64,000 nucleotides of DNA, from NCBI RefSeq assembly GCF_001714725.1, contig NZ_CP016447.1:4459501-4523500 (forward strand), in the 5' to 3' direction. A program made the translations under genes and the position numbers. This stretch comes from Acidovorax sp. RAC01 (GTDB lineage: Bacteria > Pseudomonadota > Gammaproteobacteria > Burkholderiales > Burkholderiaceae_C). This document shows, in pieces, positions 54,060-63,666 of this stretch. The notes under the pieces are model-generated. The model ran no database searches, was not told where the DNA came from, and saw nothing but the letters and a program-made list of their open reading frames with translations. Every line of letters starts with the position of its first letter. Within the stretch, counting starts at the first letter, position 1.

Positions 54060-54699
54060 CGGGAACGACACGGGGCACCCTGCCCGGCAGCACGGCGGGA
54101 GCGGCCCACGGGCCATCCGGCCCGCCTCTGCCGTGCACGTACTCCATGCGCTGGGGCGGCGGGCGCCCCCCAGCGCCCACCCGCGGGTGCATGCGCACGC
54201 CGTGGATTTTTCGGCCATGCCGAAGTTGCCGCCGATCGATGATGTGTACATCACGCTCGGCACCACCATGGCCGCTGCAGGCAGCCAGAGCGCCTTCCGC
54301 GCGGTGGACCATGACGCCGTGATGGCAACCGCGCGGGCAGCGCGTGCCGCAGGGGCCACACGCTGCGGCGTGGTCACGGCCATGGGAGCCAACACAGGCT
54401 CCCCCTTTTTCTACAACCGGGTCAAAGGCGAGGTCGAGCGCGATCTGGAGACGCTGGGGTTCGCCACTCTGGTAATTGCACAGCCTTCGTTGCTGCTGGG
54501 CGAGCGGGCGGCACTGCAGCAGGCGCCACGCGCGGCCGAGTCGCTTTCCATGAAGCTCTTTCAATGGGCAGACCCGGTCATCCCGGCAGCCTACCGTGCG
54601 CGACCTGCCGTCGATGTAGCGCGCGCCCTGGTGCGCGCTGTGCAGACGCGGGGCGCCAGTATCTTCCGCCTTCAGGGCCGCGACCTCGACCCATTCTGA
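53971..54699 (+). CDS. NAD(P)-binding Rossmann-fold (atypical SDR) protein, overlapping rhlE
   Basis: About 242 residues. The nucleotide-binding motif [16 protein letters not shown] (GxxGxxG) is encoded within the last 60 bases of rhlE in another frame. Later motifs match atypical short-chain dehydrogenase proteins: [46 protein letters not shown] and [16 protein letters not shown] stretch of about 20 extra residues ([20 protein letters not shown]) lies between the first helix and second strand. The ATG at 53971 is the most likely start; overlap with rhlE is about 89 bases. The substrate is unknown. Confidence 0.78.
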   Translation: MAVDQARVAAVAGATGLVGQAVLAALSAADGNDTGHPARQHGGSGPRAIRPASAVHVLHALGRRAPPSAHPRVHAHAVDFSAMPKLPPIDDVYITLGTTMAAAGSQSAFRAVDHDAVMATARAARAAGATRCGVVTAMGANTGSPFFYNRVKGEVERDLETLGFATLVIAQPSLLLGERAALQQAPRAAESLSMKLFQWADPVIPAAYRARPAVDVARALVRAVQTRGASIFRLQGRDLDPF

Positions 54700-54978
54700 G
54701 CGAATCAGCGGGCGCGCCTGCCGGAGCGGGCGACGCAGATCACGCCTTCTGAGGTCTGCGCGTCGCAGCGCCCTGCCTGCTCACGACCGCGCAGGCAACC
54801 GCTTTGCAACCGGATGTACACAGCCTGTGTCGGGACAAACCCCGCAGGTAACATCGTCGTAACACGGCTGCCCTTCGACACCGCTTTACCGGCTCCCCAC
54901 ATGACTCTGCAATCACCCCGCTTGTCGCAGCTGACCGACCCGGCAGCTGCTCCCGCCGCGCGTTTTCGGCTCCTGAAC

Positions 54979-56778
54979 ATGCGCCCCGCAGCGGCAGCAC
55001 TGGCAGCCGTGCTGCTGCTCAGCGCTTGCGCCAGTACCCCGTTGCCGCCCTGGCCCTCCACACCGGGCACGGCCACGGTCCAGCGGCCATCCATGCCGGC
55101 ACCTGCACCAGTGGCGCGTGTCCAGCGCGGCACTGTGGTCCCTGCACCGCTGGGCCAGGAGCGTCAGGGCGCAGTGGCCAGCCCGCTGCCGCCCCCAACG
55201 GCCTTGGTGGCGCAGGACGAAGGCCCGATTGCAGCCGCTCCCTACAACGCCGCGGTGGCCGCGCGCTTCCCCGACCCGGCGACCCTGTACGACACGCCGG
55301 GCCTGGGGCGCGACCGCCGCGCTTTCACCACGAATGCCGAACTGGGCCAGTGGCTGCGCTCGCTGGCTGAAGCCGCACCCTCCGGGAGCACTCGCACCCA
55401 GCTGGTCAACGCAGGCACCTCTCAGCGGGGTGAACCCATCCTGGCACTGGTGGCCACCCGTGCAGCCGCGACCGACGGGGCAACGCTTTCCAGAAGCGGG
55501 CGCCCCACGGTCCTGCTGATCGGCCAGCAGCACGGCGACGAGCCAGCCGGGGGCGAAGCCTTGCTGGTGATCGCGCGCGAGCTGGCGCAAGGCCTGCTGG
55601 AGCCCCTGCTGGACCGCGTCAATGTGGTGGTGGTGCCGCGCGCCAACCCCGATGGCGCCACGGCAGGTACCCGCGTGACAGCCAACGGGGTCGACATGAA
55701 CCGCGACCATCTCCTGCTGGGCACCCCCGAGGCACGCGCCCTGGCCAAGCTGGTCAATGACTACCAGCCCATTCTGGTGGTGGACGCCCACGAGTACACG
55801 GCCGTGGGCCGCTATGTTCAAAAGTTCAACGCCATCCAGCGCTATGACGCGCTGCTGCAGTACGCCACCACGGCGAACTACCCCGAGTTCCTGACCAAGG
55901 CTTCGATGGAGTGGTACCACCAGCCCATGGTGGCGGCACTCAAGGCGCAGGGGCTGACCAGCGACTGGTACTACACCACATCCACCAATCCGCAGGACAA
56001 GCTCATCTCGATGGGCGGCACGCAACCGGACACGGGGCGCAACGTCAACGGGCTCAAGAACACGGTCAGCCTGCTGATCGAGACCCGCGGTGTGGGCCTG
56101 GGCCGCATGCACATCCAGCGGCGCGTGCACACCCAGGTGACAGCCATCACCAGCGCGCTGCGCAGCACGGCAGAGCGCGCAGCCAATCTGGAGCAGGTGC
56201 GCTCGTTCGTGGTGCGCGACGTGAGCGCCATGGCCTGCCGCGACCAGGTGGTGGTGGAGGCCGAAGCCACACGCACCCAGCGCGACCTGGATTTTCTGGA
56301 CCCCGAGACGGGCGCAGACCGCAGCGTGAAGGTGGACTGGAATTCATCGCTGACCTTGCGCCCGGTGAAGGTTCGCCCACGGCCCTGCGGCTACTGGCTG
56401 TCGGCCTCTTCGGCAGGCGCGGTGGAGCGCCTGAAACTGCTGGGCGTGCAGGTGCTGCGCATTGCCGAGCAGGGTTCGCTGCTGGCCGACATCTACCGCG
56501 AAACATCGCGCGAGACGGCAGACCGCCAGGATGTGATCGGCAAGATTGCCGGTGGCTCGGGCATTGTGCGGGTGCAGGTCACGCCCATGCGCAGCGCCAT
56601 CGATGCCCCACCTGGCAGCTACTACGTGCCGCTGAACCAGCCGCGGGCCCATCTGGCCGTGGCTGCGCTGGAACCCGACACGCAAAACAGCTACTTCGCC
56701 AACCGGCTCATCACCGATCTGGAGCACACGGCGCGCATCATGTCCACGCCTTCGCTGGTATTTGAGGAAACCGATTGA
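54979..56778 (+). CDS. M14-family carboxypeptidase lipoprotein
   Basis: 599 residues from the ATG at 54979, which gives a compact lipoprotein signal (MRPAAAALAAVLLLSAC). In-frame ATGs at 54901 and 54814 would give an overlong N-region. The M14 domain follows a Pro/Ala-rich linker. Zinc site: H-x2-E in GQQHGDEPAGGE, then NPDG, GVDMNRDH and DAHEYT. A probable catalytic Glu lies in LLIETRGVGL. It likely trims peptides or peptidoglycan at the outer membrane. The exact substrate is unknown. Confidence 0.86.
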   Translation: MRPAAAALAAVLLLSACASTPLPPWPSTPGTATVQRPSMPAPAPVARVQRGTVVPAPLGQERQGAVASPLPPPTALVAQDEGPIAAAPYNAAVAARFPDPATLYDTPGLGRDRRAFTTNAELGQWLRSLAEAAPSGSTRTQLVNAGTSQRGEPILALVATRAAATDGATLSRSGRPTVLLIGQQHGDEPAGGEALLVIARELAQGLLEPLLDRVNVVVVPRANPDGATAGTRVTANGVDMNRDHLLLGTPEARALAKLVNDYQPILVVDAHEYTAVGRYVQKFNAIQRYDALLQYATTANYPEFLTKASMEWYHQPMVAALKAQGLTSDWYYTTSTNPQDKLISMGGTQPDTGRNVNGLKNTVSLLIETRGVGLGRMHIQRRVHTQVTAITSALRSTAERAANLEQVRSFVVRDVSAMACRDQVVVEAEATRTQRDLDFLDPETGADRSVKVDWNSSLTLRPVKVRPRPCGYWLSASSAGAVERLKLLGVQVLRIAEQGSLLADIYRETSRETADRQDVIGKIAGGSGIVRVQVTPMRSAIDAPPGSYYVPLNQPRAHLAVAALEPDTQNSYFANRLITDLEHTARIMSTPSLVFEETD

Positions 56779-57153
56779 GGCATCGCTGGCGGCACTGGCC
56801 CGCAGGGGTTTGAGGTACGCGTTCACCGACGCCCGGTAGCTGCCGCAGACCGCGTGCAGGCAGCTTGGGCGAATGTGCGCCACACCACCGCCGCCCCGGG
56901 CAGTCATCCGCGGACCGGAGGCACCACCGAAAAAGCCACCGTGATGCGCAAGGCCCATAACCAGGGCGGGCTGCAGGGTGCAGCCGTGGCTTACCCCGCA
57001 ACCGGTCTCCTGTGCGTTCCCGACGAATCGCCCCAAGCCATGGCAGCCCTGCGCTCCGCGACTTGGTCAGGGGTCCCCTGGCGCAACAAGTCAACCCGCC
57101 TGGCGGTTGACGTGCGCGCCGCGTCGTATCCAGGGCACGCTGGCAGCACTTCA
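56779..57153. other. Intergenic region without a recognised gene
   Basis: About 375 bases between the converging M14 and CPA2 genes. I see no coding frame with recognisable domains. An AT-rich repeat follows it. Confidence 0.5.
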
Positions 57154-57211
57154 ATTGCTACGTTTTTTATAGCAATAAAACCATATAAAACGTGCGATAA
57201 CGGCCTTTTTC
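57154..57211 (-). repeat. AT-rich intergenic repeat, copy 3 (inverted)
   Basis: On the minus strand the sequence reads AAAAAGGCCG, TATCGC, TTTTATTGCTAT and TAGCAATTG, which aligns with copies 1 and 2 in the opposite orientation. It carries the stem ATTGCTA-TAGCAAT (57154-57160 with 57170-57176). It lies just past the end of the CPA2 antiporter gene and could act as its terminator. Confidence 0.6.
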
Positions 57212-57219
57212 ACCTGAAA

Positions 57220-59004
57220 TCAGGCCCTGTCGTGCAGTGGCGCGGGGGCTGAGCCCCCTGCCACGCGCATCTCGGTCCGCTCCAGCACATGCCGCGACAT
57301 TGACTGCGCGAGCGCCTCGTCGGCCAGAAACACCGCACTGCCTGTGTCCTGTGCAATGCGTTCGGCCTCATCGGCACTGTGGCCACGCACCACGGTCTCG
57401 ATGCGCGGGTTCAGCGTCTGCGCGGTAGCGATGATGGGCTGCACATTGACCCCGGCGGGTGTCGTCACCACCAGCATCGCAGCCCGGGCGATGTGCGCCT
57501 GGATCAGGACAGCCGGGTCGGCCGCATCCCCGAACACGGCAGCCATGCCCGCCTTGCGCAGCGCCTCCACCAGCTCGCGGTTCTGCTCGGCCACCACGAA
57601 GGGAATGTCGTTTGCAACCAGGGCCTGCGCCACGTGGCGCCCCACCCTGCCATACCCCACCAGAACCACCTGCCGCGCCAGGTAGCGTGCGTCGGTGCTC
57701 GTGGGCAACTCGGCCAGCGGATCGTCGCGCTGCTCCAGCCGCCGCGCCAGCGCCGACCGGGCCAGCAGCCACTTTTGCATCGGCGCAATCGCATGAAACA
57801 ACAACGGGTTGACCGCCATCGAGATGAGCGCGCCCGCCAGTACCAGGCTGGCAGCCTCGGGTGGCAGCAGCCCGAGCGACGCGCCCAGCCCCATCAGGAT
57901 GAACGAAAACTCGCCAATCTGCGCCAGGCTGGCCGACACCGTGAGTGCGGTGTGCAGCGGGTAGCGGAACGCCAGCACCAGCGCCGCCGCCGCAAGGGTC
58001 TTGCCCACAATGATGATCGCCACTACGGCCAGCACCTGCAGCGGGCGCTCCCACAATACGGCGGGGTCAAACAGCATGCCCACTGACACAAAGAAAAGCA
58101 CCGCGAAGGCATCCCGCAGCGGCAATGACTCTTGCGCGGCGCGGTGGCTGAACTCGGACTCGCGCATCACCATGCCCGCAAAGAACGCCCCGAGCGCAAA
58201 CGACACGCCGAACAGTGCCGCCGATCCGAAAGCAATACCCACCGCAGCGGTGACCACGCACAAGGTGAAAAGCTCTCGCGACCCGGTCCGCGCCACCTGC
58301 CACAGCATCCACGGAAAAAGCCGGCGGCCCACCACCATCATCAGCGCGACAAAGCCCCCCACCTGCAGCAAGGTCCAGCCCAGCGCCTGCCAAAGCGGCG
58401 CAGTGGCGCCAGCAGCACTGCCGAGCGCGTTACCTGCGGCACCAGCGGCCGCCGTACTGCTCGCACCCACGCCAGGCCCGAGCCAGGCAGCCAGCGGCGG
58501 CAACAGCACCAGCACCAGTACCATCGCCAGGTCTTCCACCACCAGCCAGCCCACCGCGATCCTGCCGGTATGGCTGTCCAGCACCCCCAGGGCTTCCAGC
58601 GCGCGCAGCAACACCACCGTGCTGGCCACCGACAGCGCCAGGCCAAACACCAGCGCGCCACCCGGCTCCCAGCCCCACCAAAGGGCCACGCCCATGCCCA
58701 TGGCGGTCGCCACGATCATCTGCACGATTGCACCCGGAACCGCTATCTTGCGCACCGCCAGAAGGTCGTCCCACGAGAAGTGCAAACCGACCCCAAACAT
58801 CAGCAGCATCACCCCGATCTCGGCCAGCTGGCTTGCAATGGCCGCATCAGCGACAAAGCCCGGCGTGAAGGGGCCGATCAGCACCCCGGCCAGCAGATAA
58901 CCCACAAGCGCCGGCAGTCGCACGCGCACCGCCACAAAGCCGAACACCAGGGCGAGGCCCAGCGCAGCAGCAATGGTTTCAATGAGCGAAACGGTGTGGG
59001 GCAT
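57220..59004 (-). CDS. CPA2 cation:proton antiporter with TrkA-N domain (YbaL/KefB-like)
   Basis: 594 residues from the ATG at 59004 (MPHTVSLIETIAA). About twelve membrane helices form the Na+/H+ exchanger domain (about 5-395, with LPALVGYLLAGVLIGPFTPG and MLLMFGVGLHFSWDDLLAVR). A RCK/TrkA-N domain follows (about 430-545, VVLVGYGRVGRHVAQALVA, the GxGxxG NAD site). It exports K+ or Na+ against H+, gated by nucleotide or thiol ligands. The frame extends 29 codons further upstream, but without homology. It ends just before an AT-rich repeat. Confidence 0.93.
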   Translation of the reverse strand: MPHTVSLIETIAAALGLALVFGFVAVRVRLPALVGYLLAGVLIGPFTPGFVADAAIASQLAEIGVMLLMFGVGLHFSWDDLLAVRKIAVPGAIVQMIVATAMGMGVALWWGWEPGGALVFGLALSVASTVVLLRALEALGVLDSHTGRIAVGWLVVEDLAMVLVLVLLPPLAAWLGPGVGASSTAAAGAAGNALGSAAGATAPLWQALGWTLLQVGGFVALMMVVGRRLFPWMLWQVARTGSRELFTLCVVTAAVGIAFGSAALFGVSFALGAFFAGMVMRESEFSHRAAQESLPLRDAFAVLFFVSVGMLFDPAVLWERPLQVLAVVAIIIVGKTLAAAALVLAFRYPLHTALTVSASLAQIGEFSFILMGLGASLGLLPPEAASLVLAGALISMAVNPLLFHAIAPMQKWLLARSALARRLEQRDDPLAELPTSTDARYLARQVVLVGYGRVGRHVAQALVANDIPFVVAEQNRELVEALRKAGMAAVFGDAADPAVLIQAHIARAAMLVVTTPAGVNVQPIIATAQTLNPRIETVVRGHSADEAERIAQDTGSAVFLADEALAQSMSRHVLERTEMRVAGGSAPAPLHDRA

Positions 59005-59198
59005 GGTTTGGGGGCGCAGCAAAACGCGGGCCGGAGCCGCGCGCAAAGTCTTTATAACCGCACAGCCCTCGCGGGCGGTACCGCACGGCATGAATGACGC
59101 CCTTCAGAGCATGGCAGGCAAGGTATGATCCGCAGCCTGCCGCGATACGCGCCAAGGCTTCCGCCGGGCCCTCCCCCGCCGCGCCTGTTTTCTTCTGT

Positions 59199-59275
59199 CT
59201 GCCCGTAGCTCAACTGGATAGAGCAATAGCCTTCTAAGCTATAGGTCGGGGGTTCGAGTCCCTCCGGGCAGGCCA
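59199..59275 (+). tRNA. tRNA-Arg (anticodon TCT)
   Basis: A complete cloverleaf of 77 bases with CCA encoded. The acceptor stem CTGCCCG pairs with CGGGCAG. The anticodon loop CTTCTAA and the T-arm GGTTCGAGTCC are standard. Confidence 0.95.
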
Positions 59276-59676
59276 CACATCCCTCCACACGCACCCGGGC
59301 TGCCGCTGGCAAAGCATGCCTTCGGGCGCGTTGTACCAAGGGAAACGCGAGCACGCATGCCTGGCGTTTTCTCGCAATCTGATTGCGCTCCCAAACCGTC
59401 GACCTGGCCCACAGGCAGAGGCAGCTGCCTGCGTGGTGCGCGCTCATGCAAAAGACGCGGCCGAGCGGGCGCCGTTGACGGGAAAAACCGGACGGGAACG
59501 GAGCAACGCCACGAGCGGTTCGGGCCACCGAGCCTTTCGCAACGCGGGTGGCAGGCGAGGCGCAATGATGGGTGCGCACATCCCATGCACCGCCCGGGAT
59601 ACGTACCCAGCCAGACATTTCGACCGAGCCGTAAAGCAACGATTCCTGGACGGCGCAGAAACGTGGCCCAAAAACA
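59276..59676. other. Intergenic region without a recognised gene
   Basis: About 400 bases between tRNA-Arg and tRNA-His. Open frames on both strands lack homology and start or stop inside tRNA sequences. Nothing identifiable. Confidence 0.5.
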
Positions 59677-59706
59677 AAAGCGCCCCACGAATGGGGCGCT
59701 TTTTTA
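59677..59706. terminator. Intrinsic terminator of tRNA-His
   Basis: Stem AAAGCGCCCC (59677-59686) with GGGGCGCTTT, followed on the plus strand by T5 and on the minus strand by TTTTGTTTTT. It lies directly downstream of the tRNA-His gene on the minus strand and could terminate in both directions. Confidence 0.8.
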
Positions 59707-59708
59707 TC

Positions 59709-59784
59709 TGGGGTGGCTGATGGGGCTCGAACCCACGACAACAGGAATCACAATCCTGGACTCTACCAACTGAGCTACAGCCAC
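59709..59784 (-). tRNA. tRNA-His (anticodon GTG)
   Basis: Cloverleaf of 76 bases with CCA encoded and discriminator C73, typical of histidine tRNA. The anticodon loop reads TTGTGAT. A G at 59785 can supply the extra G-1 that pairs with C73. Confidence 0.95.
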
Positions 59785-59832
59785 CGTAGCGTTGTATTAT
59801 AGCCCGGGTTTTTCACCCCGGAGCGAAACTGC

Positions 59833-61761
59833 TCACTTTTCTGTCGTGGCCTGTGCCACCGCGTCCGGGCGAGGCGCCTTGATCTGGACCTTGAAGCGCT
59901 GCTTGAGCAGCTCGTAGTAGGCGAAGCCCTCGGCCGCGGTGAGCCACTGCACGTACTGCTGGCGCTCCTGCAGGGCACGCTGGGCGTCGGGCGCCTGGCG
60001 GGGGATCACGCGGTTGACCTTGACCACTGCGTAGCCTTCGCTTCCCAGATCCACGCCGACCCAGGCGGGCAGCACGTCCGTGGGGCTGCGCAAGGCGGCA
60101 TCAATCAACGGGCGCGGCAGATTCTGGGGCTGTTCACGCGAGACTTCCAGCGTCGCGCCCAAACCTGTGGCACTGGCCGGGGCTGCCTTCCACGCAGCCA
60201 GCTTCGCTTCGCCTTCCTTGCGCGCCATTTCGGCGGCCTTCTCGGCAACGAAGAGGGTGCGCACGCGGGCACGCACTTCTTCGAGCGGCAGGGTCTTGGC
60301 GGGTGTGTAGCTCACCACACGACCTGCCACCAGCTGGCTCGGGCCCACTTCGACAGCCTCGGTGTTGCGCTTGTTGTCCAGCGAGTCGGCCGCAAACAGG
60401 GCCCCGATGAATTTGGCGTTGGCCAGGGGGCCCTGCGCTCCAGGTGCCGGGGTCCGCGTGACACCGTTTGCGGTCTGCAGCTTGAGCTTGAGCTTGTCGG
60501 CGACAGGCTTGAGGCTGTCGGCCTGCTCGTACACGCTGTTGGAGAAGACCTCTGCCACCTCCGCAAACTTGCGCTGGGCCTGCTGTTGCTTGAGCTCGGC
60601 CTCCAGCGTCGGCCGCAGCTCCTCAAACGTCGGTTGACGCGGTGTCTTGATGTCTGTGAGCTGGATGATGTGGTAGCCGAAATCGGTTTCGATGACGTCG
60701 CTGATCTCGCCCTTCTTCATGCCGAAAGCTGCAGTCTCGAAAGGCTTGACCATGGCGCCGCGGGCAAAGAAACCCAGGTCCCCGCCGGTGGCGGCAGAGC
60801 CCGTGTCATCCGTGGACTTTTTGGCCACGTCGGCAAAGCTCGAAGGCGTCTTGCGCACTTGCTCCAGCAGTTCGGTCGCGCGGGCCTTGGCCTTTTCGCG
60901 GTCGGCCGCCGAGGCATCCCTGGATGCATTCACGAGGATGTGGCTGGCACGGCGCTCTTCCTTGCCGGCCATGCGGTCCAGGTTTTCCTTGTAGTAACTG
61001 CGCAGGTCGTCTTCGTTCAGGGTCAGGCCTGCCCGCACGGCGTCCAGGTCCAGCATGACGTACTCGATAGACGCCTGCTCCAGTTGCTGGAACAGGGCTG
61101 GATTGGCCTTGTAGTAGGCCTCCAGGTCTGCATCCGTTGGCGTGACCTTGCCCGCAAAATCCGGGGCCTTGAAGCGCACCACCTGCAGGTCGCGGCGCTC
61201 GTAGAGGGGGTCCAGCGCCAGCTTGACCTGGGCGTCGGTGCCAAAGGTCGTACCGATCACGCCGCCCATGACCTGGCTGACCGAGATGTCCCGGCGAACA
61301 TTGGCCTCAAAACCTTCGGGGGTCAGGCCCTGGCTTGCGACCAGGGTGCGGTACGCCTCGGCATCGAGCGTGCCATCGGCACGGCGCAGGCCCGCGATCG
61401 CAGGAATCTCCTGCAGGCTGCGGGCCAGGCGTGCATCGCTGGTGACCAGGTGCATGTCTTTTGCCGCAGCGGCAAGGACCCGGTCGCGGACCATGCGCTC
61501 CAGGGTGGCGTACCGGGCCTGGGGCGAATCCAGAAGGCTCGGGTCCATACCGGGCGACTGGGCACGCATGCGGTCGCTTTCGATGCGATGGGCGTTGTCC
61601 CACTCGGCCTGCTTGATGTCGGTTCCGTCAACGCGGGCCACCACCGGGCTCTTTTCCGAGAAGTAGTTGGAATCGATGCCCACCAGCACAAACGAAGGAA
61701 TGATCAGCAAGAACAATAAGATCATCACGATCCTGGAGTGCTTGCGGATGGCTTCAAACAT
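59833..61761 (-). CDS. ppiD: PpiD-like peptidyl-prolyl isomerase (SurA_N)
   Basis: About 642 residues from the ATG at 61761 ([20 protein letters not shown]). One N-terminal membrane helix anchors the protein in the inner membrane. A SurA-N-type chaperone domain (about 40-230) precedes a parvulin domain (about 260-365, [41 protein letters not shown]) and a C-terminal extension. It helps folding of secreted proteins as they leave the Sec translocon. Transcribed from just downstream of tRNA-Val, in the same direction. Confidence 0.93.
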   Translation of the reverse strand: MFEAIRKHSRIVMILLFLLIIPSFVLVGIDSNYFSEKSPVVARVDGTDIKQAEWDNAHRIESDRMRAQSPGMDPSLLDSPQARYATLERMVRDRVLAAAAKDMHLVTSDARLARSLQEIPAIAGLRRADGTLDAEAYRTLVASQGLTPEGFEANVRRDISVSQVMGGVIGTTFGTDAQVKLALDPLYERRDLQVVRFKAPDFAGKVTPTDADLEAYYKANPALFQQLEQASIEYVMLDLDAVRAGLTLNEDDLRSYYKENLDRMAGKEERRASHILVNASRDASAADREKAKARATELLEQVRKTPSSFADVAKKSTDDTGSAATGGDLGFFARGAMVKPFETAAFGMKKGEISDVIETDFGYHIIQLTDIKTPRQPTFEELRPTLEAELKQQQAQRKFAEVAEVFSNSVYEQADSLKPVADKLKLKLQTANGVTRTPAPGAQGPLANAKFIGALFAADSLDNKRNTEAVEVGPSQLVAGRVVSYTPAKTLPLEEVRARVRTLFVAEKAAEMARKEGEAKLAAWKAAPASATGLGATLEVSREQPQNLPRPLIDAALRSPTDVLPAWVGVDLGSEGYAVVKVNRVIPRQAPDAQRALQERQQYVQWLTAAEGFAYYELLKQRFKVQIKAPRPDAVAQATTEK

Positions 61762-61789
61762 GGTCGATCTTTCAGAGGACAAAAAAACA

Positions 61790-61813
61790 AAAGGCGAACA
61801 TGTGTTCGCCTTT
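61790..61813. terminator. Intrinsic terminator of tRNA-Val
   Basis: Stem AAAGGCGAACA (61790-61800) with TGTTCGCCTTT (61803-61813). On the minus strand a TTTTGTTTTTTT run follows, so it ends transcripts from tRNA-Val and HU before ppiD. Confidence 0.8.
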
Positions 61814-61822
61814 GTCCGGTGA

Positions 61823-61898
61823 TGGTGGGTCCTGACGGTCTCGAACCGCCGACCTACTCCGTGTAAAGGAGCCGCTCTACCAACTGAGCTAAGGACCC
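61823..61898 (-). tRNA. tRNA-Val (anticodon TAC)
   Basis: Cloverleaf of 76 bases with CCA encoded. Acceptor GGGTCCT pairs with AGGACCC; anticodon loop TTTACAC. It lies 17 bases downstream of the HU gene on the same strand, so it may share its transcript. Confidence 0.95.
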
Positions 61899-61915
61899 CA
61901 CCTAAACTTTGCTTG

Positions 61916-62188
61916 TCAGTTCAAGGCGTCTTTGAGAGCCTTGCCAGGACGGAACTTCGGAACTTTAGCAGCTTTGATTTTAATCGTGGCGCCCGTACGG
62001 GGATTGCGGCCGGTGCGCGCTGCGCGCTTGCCGACGGCAAAGGTGCCGAAACCGACGAGCGAGACGGTACCGCCCTTCTTCAGGGTCTTCTTGACAGCCT
62101 CGATCGTGGATTCCAGGGCACGCGCGGCGGCAGCCTTGGAGATGTCGGCGTTGGTAGCGATGTGCTCGATCAGTTCGGTTTTGTTCAC
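61916..62188 (-). CDS. hupB: DNA-binding protein HU
   Basis: 90 residues, the normal HU length: (M)[20 protein letters not shown] at the start and the arm region [19 protein letters not shown], with the conserved R-N-P at the arm tip. It bends and compacts DNA as a dimer. The start is GTG at 62188, since the family begins with MNKTELI and an AGAGG ribosome site lies seven bases before it. An ATG further upstream would add 18 residues not found in the family. Confidence 0.95.
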   Translation of the reverse strand: MNKTELIEHIATNADISKAAAARALESTIEAVKKTLKKGGTVSLVGFGTFAVGKRAARTGRNPRTGATIKIKAAKVPKFRPGKALKDALN

Positions 62189-62507
62189 AAGAAGCCTCTC
62201 GGGAAAGAGTTGATGATTGTCTCGGGGAAATCTGGTCTTCACACGTCAAAGGCCCTGCCTTGCGAGCCGGGAATGTCTGGACGGGGGAATGACTGGCGTA
62301 CACAGCAGTGGCTGCTGCATCAGATTAAAGCCATCGAGTTTCCGGGTGTCAATACAACACGCTGTTTCGCGGCAGCGTTCGGGCTGGATTCTAGTCGCAT
62401 TTCAAGGCGCGACGGGGCATGCAAGGCCGTTATGTCTCATACACGCCGTATGGGCAGCATTCCGTATTGACAGCACAGGCGTGGCGCGGCCTAGGAGGCC
62501 ATGAAGG

Positions 62508-63593
62508 TCAAATGGCGCTGGCGATTGCGCGCCCCACGTCTTGCGTGCCAGCACTGCCACCGAGGTCCGCCGTGCGCGGCCCGCCGTTTTTCGGATCCAG
62601 CACTTTCTCGATGGCGGCAAGCACCGCATCGTGGGCCTCACGGTAGCCGAGAAAGTCGAGCATCATCGCGCCGCACCAGATCTGGCCGATCGGGTTGGCG
62701 ATGCCCTTGCCTGCAATGTCGGGGGCCGAGCCGTGCACCGGCTCGAACAGCGACGGCATGGTGCGCGAGGGGTTCAGATTGGCACTGGGCGCAATGCCGA
62801 TGGTGCCGGTGCAGGCCGGGCCCAGGTCCGAGAGGATGTCGCCAAACAGGTTGCTGGCCACCACCACGTCAAAGAAGTCGGGGCGCTGCACGAAGTGCGC
62901 CGTGAGGATGTCGATATGGAACTTGTCCACGCGCACATCCGGGTAGGACTTTGCCATCTCGGCCACACGCTCGTCCCAGTAAGGCATGGTGATGGCGATG
63001 CCGTTGGATTTGGTGGCGCTCGTCAGGTGTTTTTTGGGGCGCGACTGCGCCAGCTCGAACGCAAATTTCAGCACGCGGTCCACACCGTGGCGGGACATCA
63101 CCGTCTCCTGCATCACGATCTCTCGCGAGGTGCCTTCAAACATGCGCCCGCCGATGCTGGAGTACTCGCCCTCGGTGTTCTCGCGCACGATCATCATGTC
63201 AATCTCGCCGGGCAGGCGCGGGCTGCCATCGCGGCGCACCACGGGTGCGATCACGCCGGGCATCAGGCGCGCCGGGCGCAGGTTGACGTACTGGTCGAAC
63301 TCGCGGCGAAACAGCAGCAGCGAGCCCCACAGCGAGACGTGGTCGGCAATTTTCTCGGGCCAGCCCACCGCGCCGAAGTAGATGGCCTCGTGCCCGCCGA
63401 TCTGGTCTTTCCAGTCTTCGGGCAGCATCTTGCCGTGCTTTTCGAAGTAGTCCCAGCTGGAAAAATCGAAATGGTCAAACTGAAGGTCGATGCCGAAACG
63501 GCGCGCTACGGCGTCCATGGCGCGCAGGCCCTCGGGCATGACTTCCTTGCCGATGCCGTCGCCGGCGACTACGGCGATGCGGTGCTTGGCCAT
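62508..63593 (-). CDS. Tartrate dehydrogenase / D-malate dehydrogenase (decarboxylating)
   Basis: 361 residues. A member of the isocitrate/isopropylmalate dehydrogenase family. GDGIGKEV at the N-terminus, RENTEGEYSSIGG around the substrate site, K in TSATKSNGIAITMPYWDE, metal-binding Asp in NLFGDILSDLG and the NAD-binding EPVHGSAPDIAGKGIANPIG are all present. The combination FDFSSWDYFEKHGKMLP and YVNLRPARLMPG matches the tartrate/D-malate group (TtuC/DmlA). AGGAG lies seven bases before the ATG. An in-frame GTG one codon upstream is less likely. Confidence 0.92.
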   Translation of the reverse strand: MAKHRIAVVAGDGIGKEVMPEGLRAMDAVARRFGIDLQFDHFDFSSWDYFEKHGKMLPEDWKDQIGGHEAIYFGAVGWPEKIADHVSLWGSLLLFRREFDQYVNLRPARLMPGVIAPVVRRDGSPRLPGEIDMMIVRENTEGEYSSIGGRMFEGTSREIVMQETVMSRHGVDRVLKFAFELAQSRPKKHLTSATKSNGIAITMPYWDERVAEMAKSYPDVRVDKFHIDILTAHFVQRPDFFDVVVASNLFGDILSDLGPACTGTIGIAPSANLNPSRTMPSLFEPVHGSAPDIAGKGIANPIGQIWCGAMMLDFLGYREAHDAVLAAIEKVLDPKNGGPRTADLGGSAGTQDVGRAIASAI

Positions 63594-63602
63594 CACATTG
63601 CT

Positions 63603-63650
63603 CCTGAATTAATAGCTATAAGTGCTTATTTATAAAGCCTTGGCAGCCGA
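63603..63650 (-). repeat. Degenerate AT-rich repeat upstream of the dehydrogenase gene
   Basis: The minus strand reads AAGGCTTTATAAATAAG, then TTATAGCTATTAATT, which resembles parts of copies 1-3. The similarity is weaker. It forms the 5' leader of the dehydrogenase transcript. Confidence 0.3.
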
Positions 63651-63666
63651 AAAATCTTGAAATCGC

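Noticed and set aside
56738..57154. Minus-strand frame in the gap after the M14 gene
   Set aside because: No homology or ribosome site; its end lies within the M14 gene on the other strand.
59316..59773. Overlapping frames between tRNA-Arg and tRNA-His
   Set aside because: The products run into tRNA sequence (for example MGLEPTTTGITILDSTN from tRNA-His), a known artefact.
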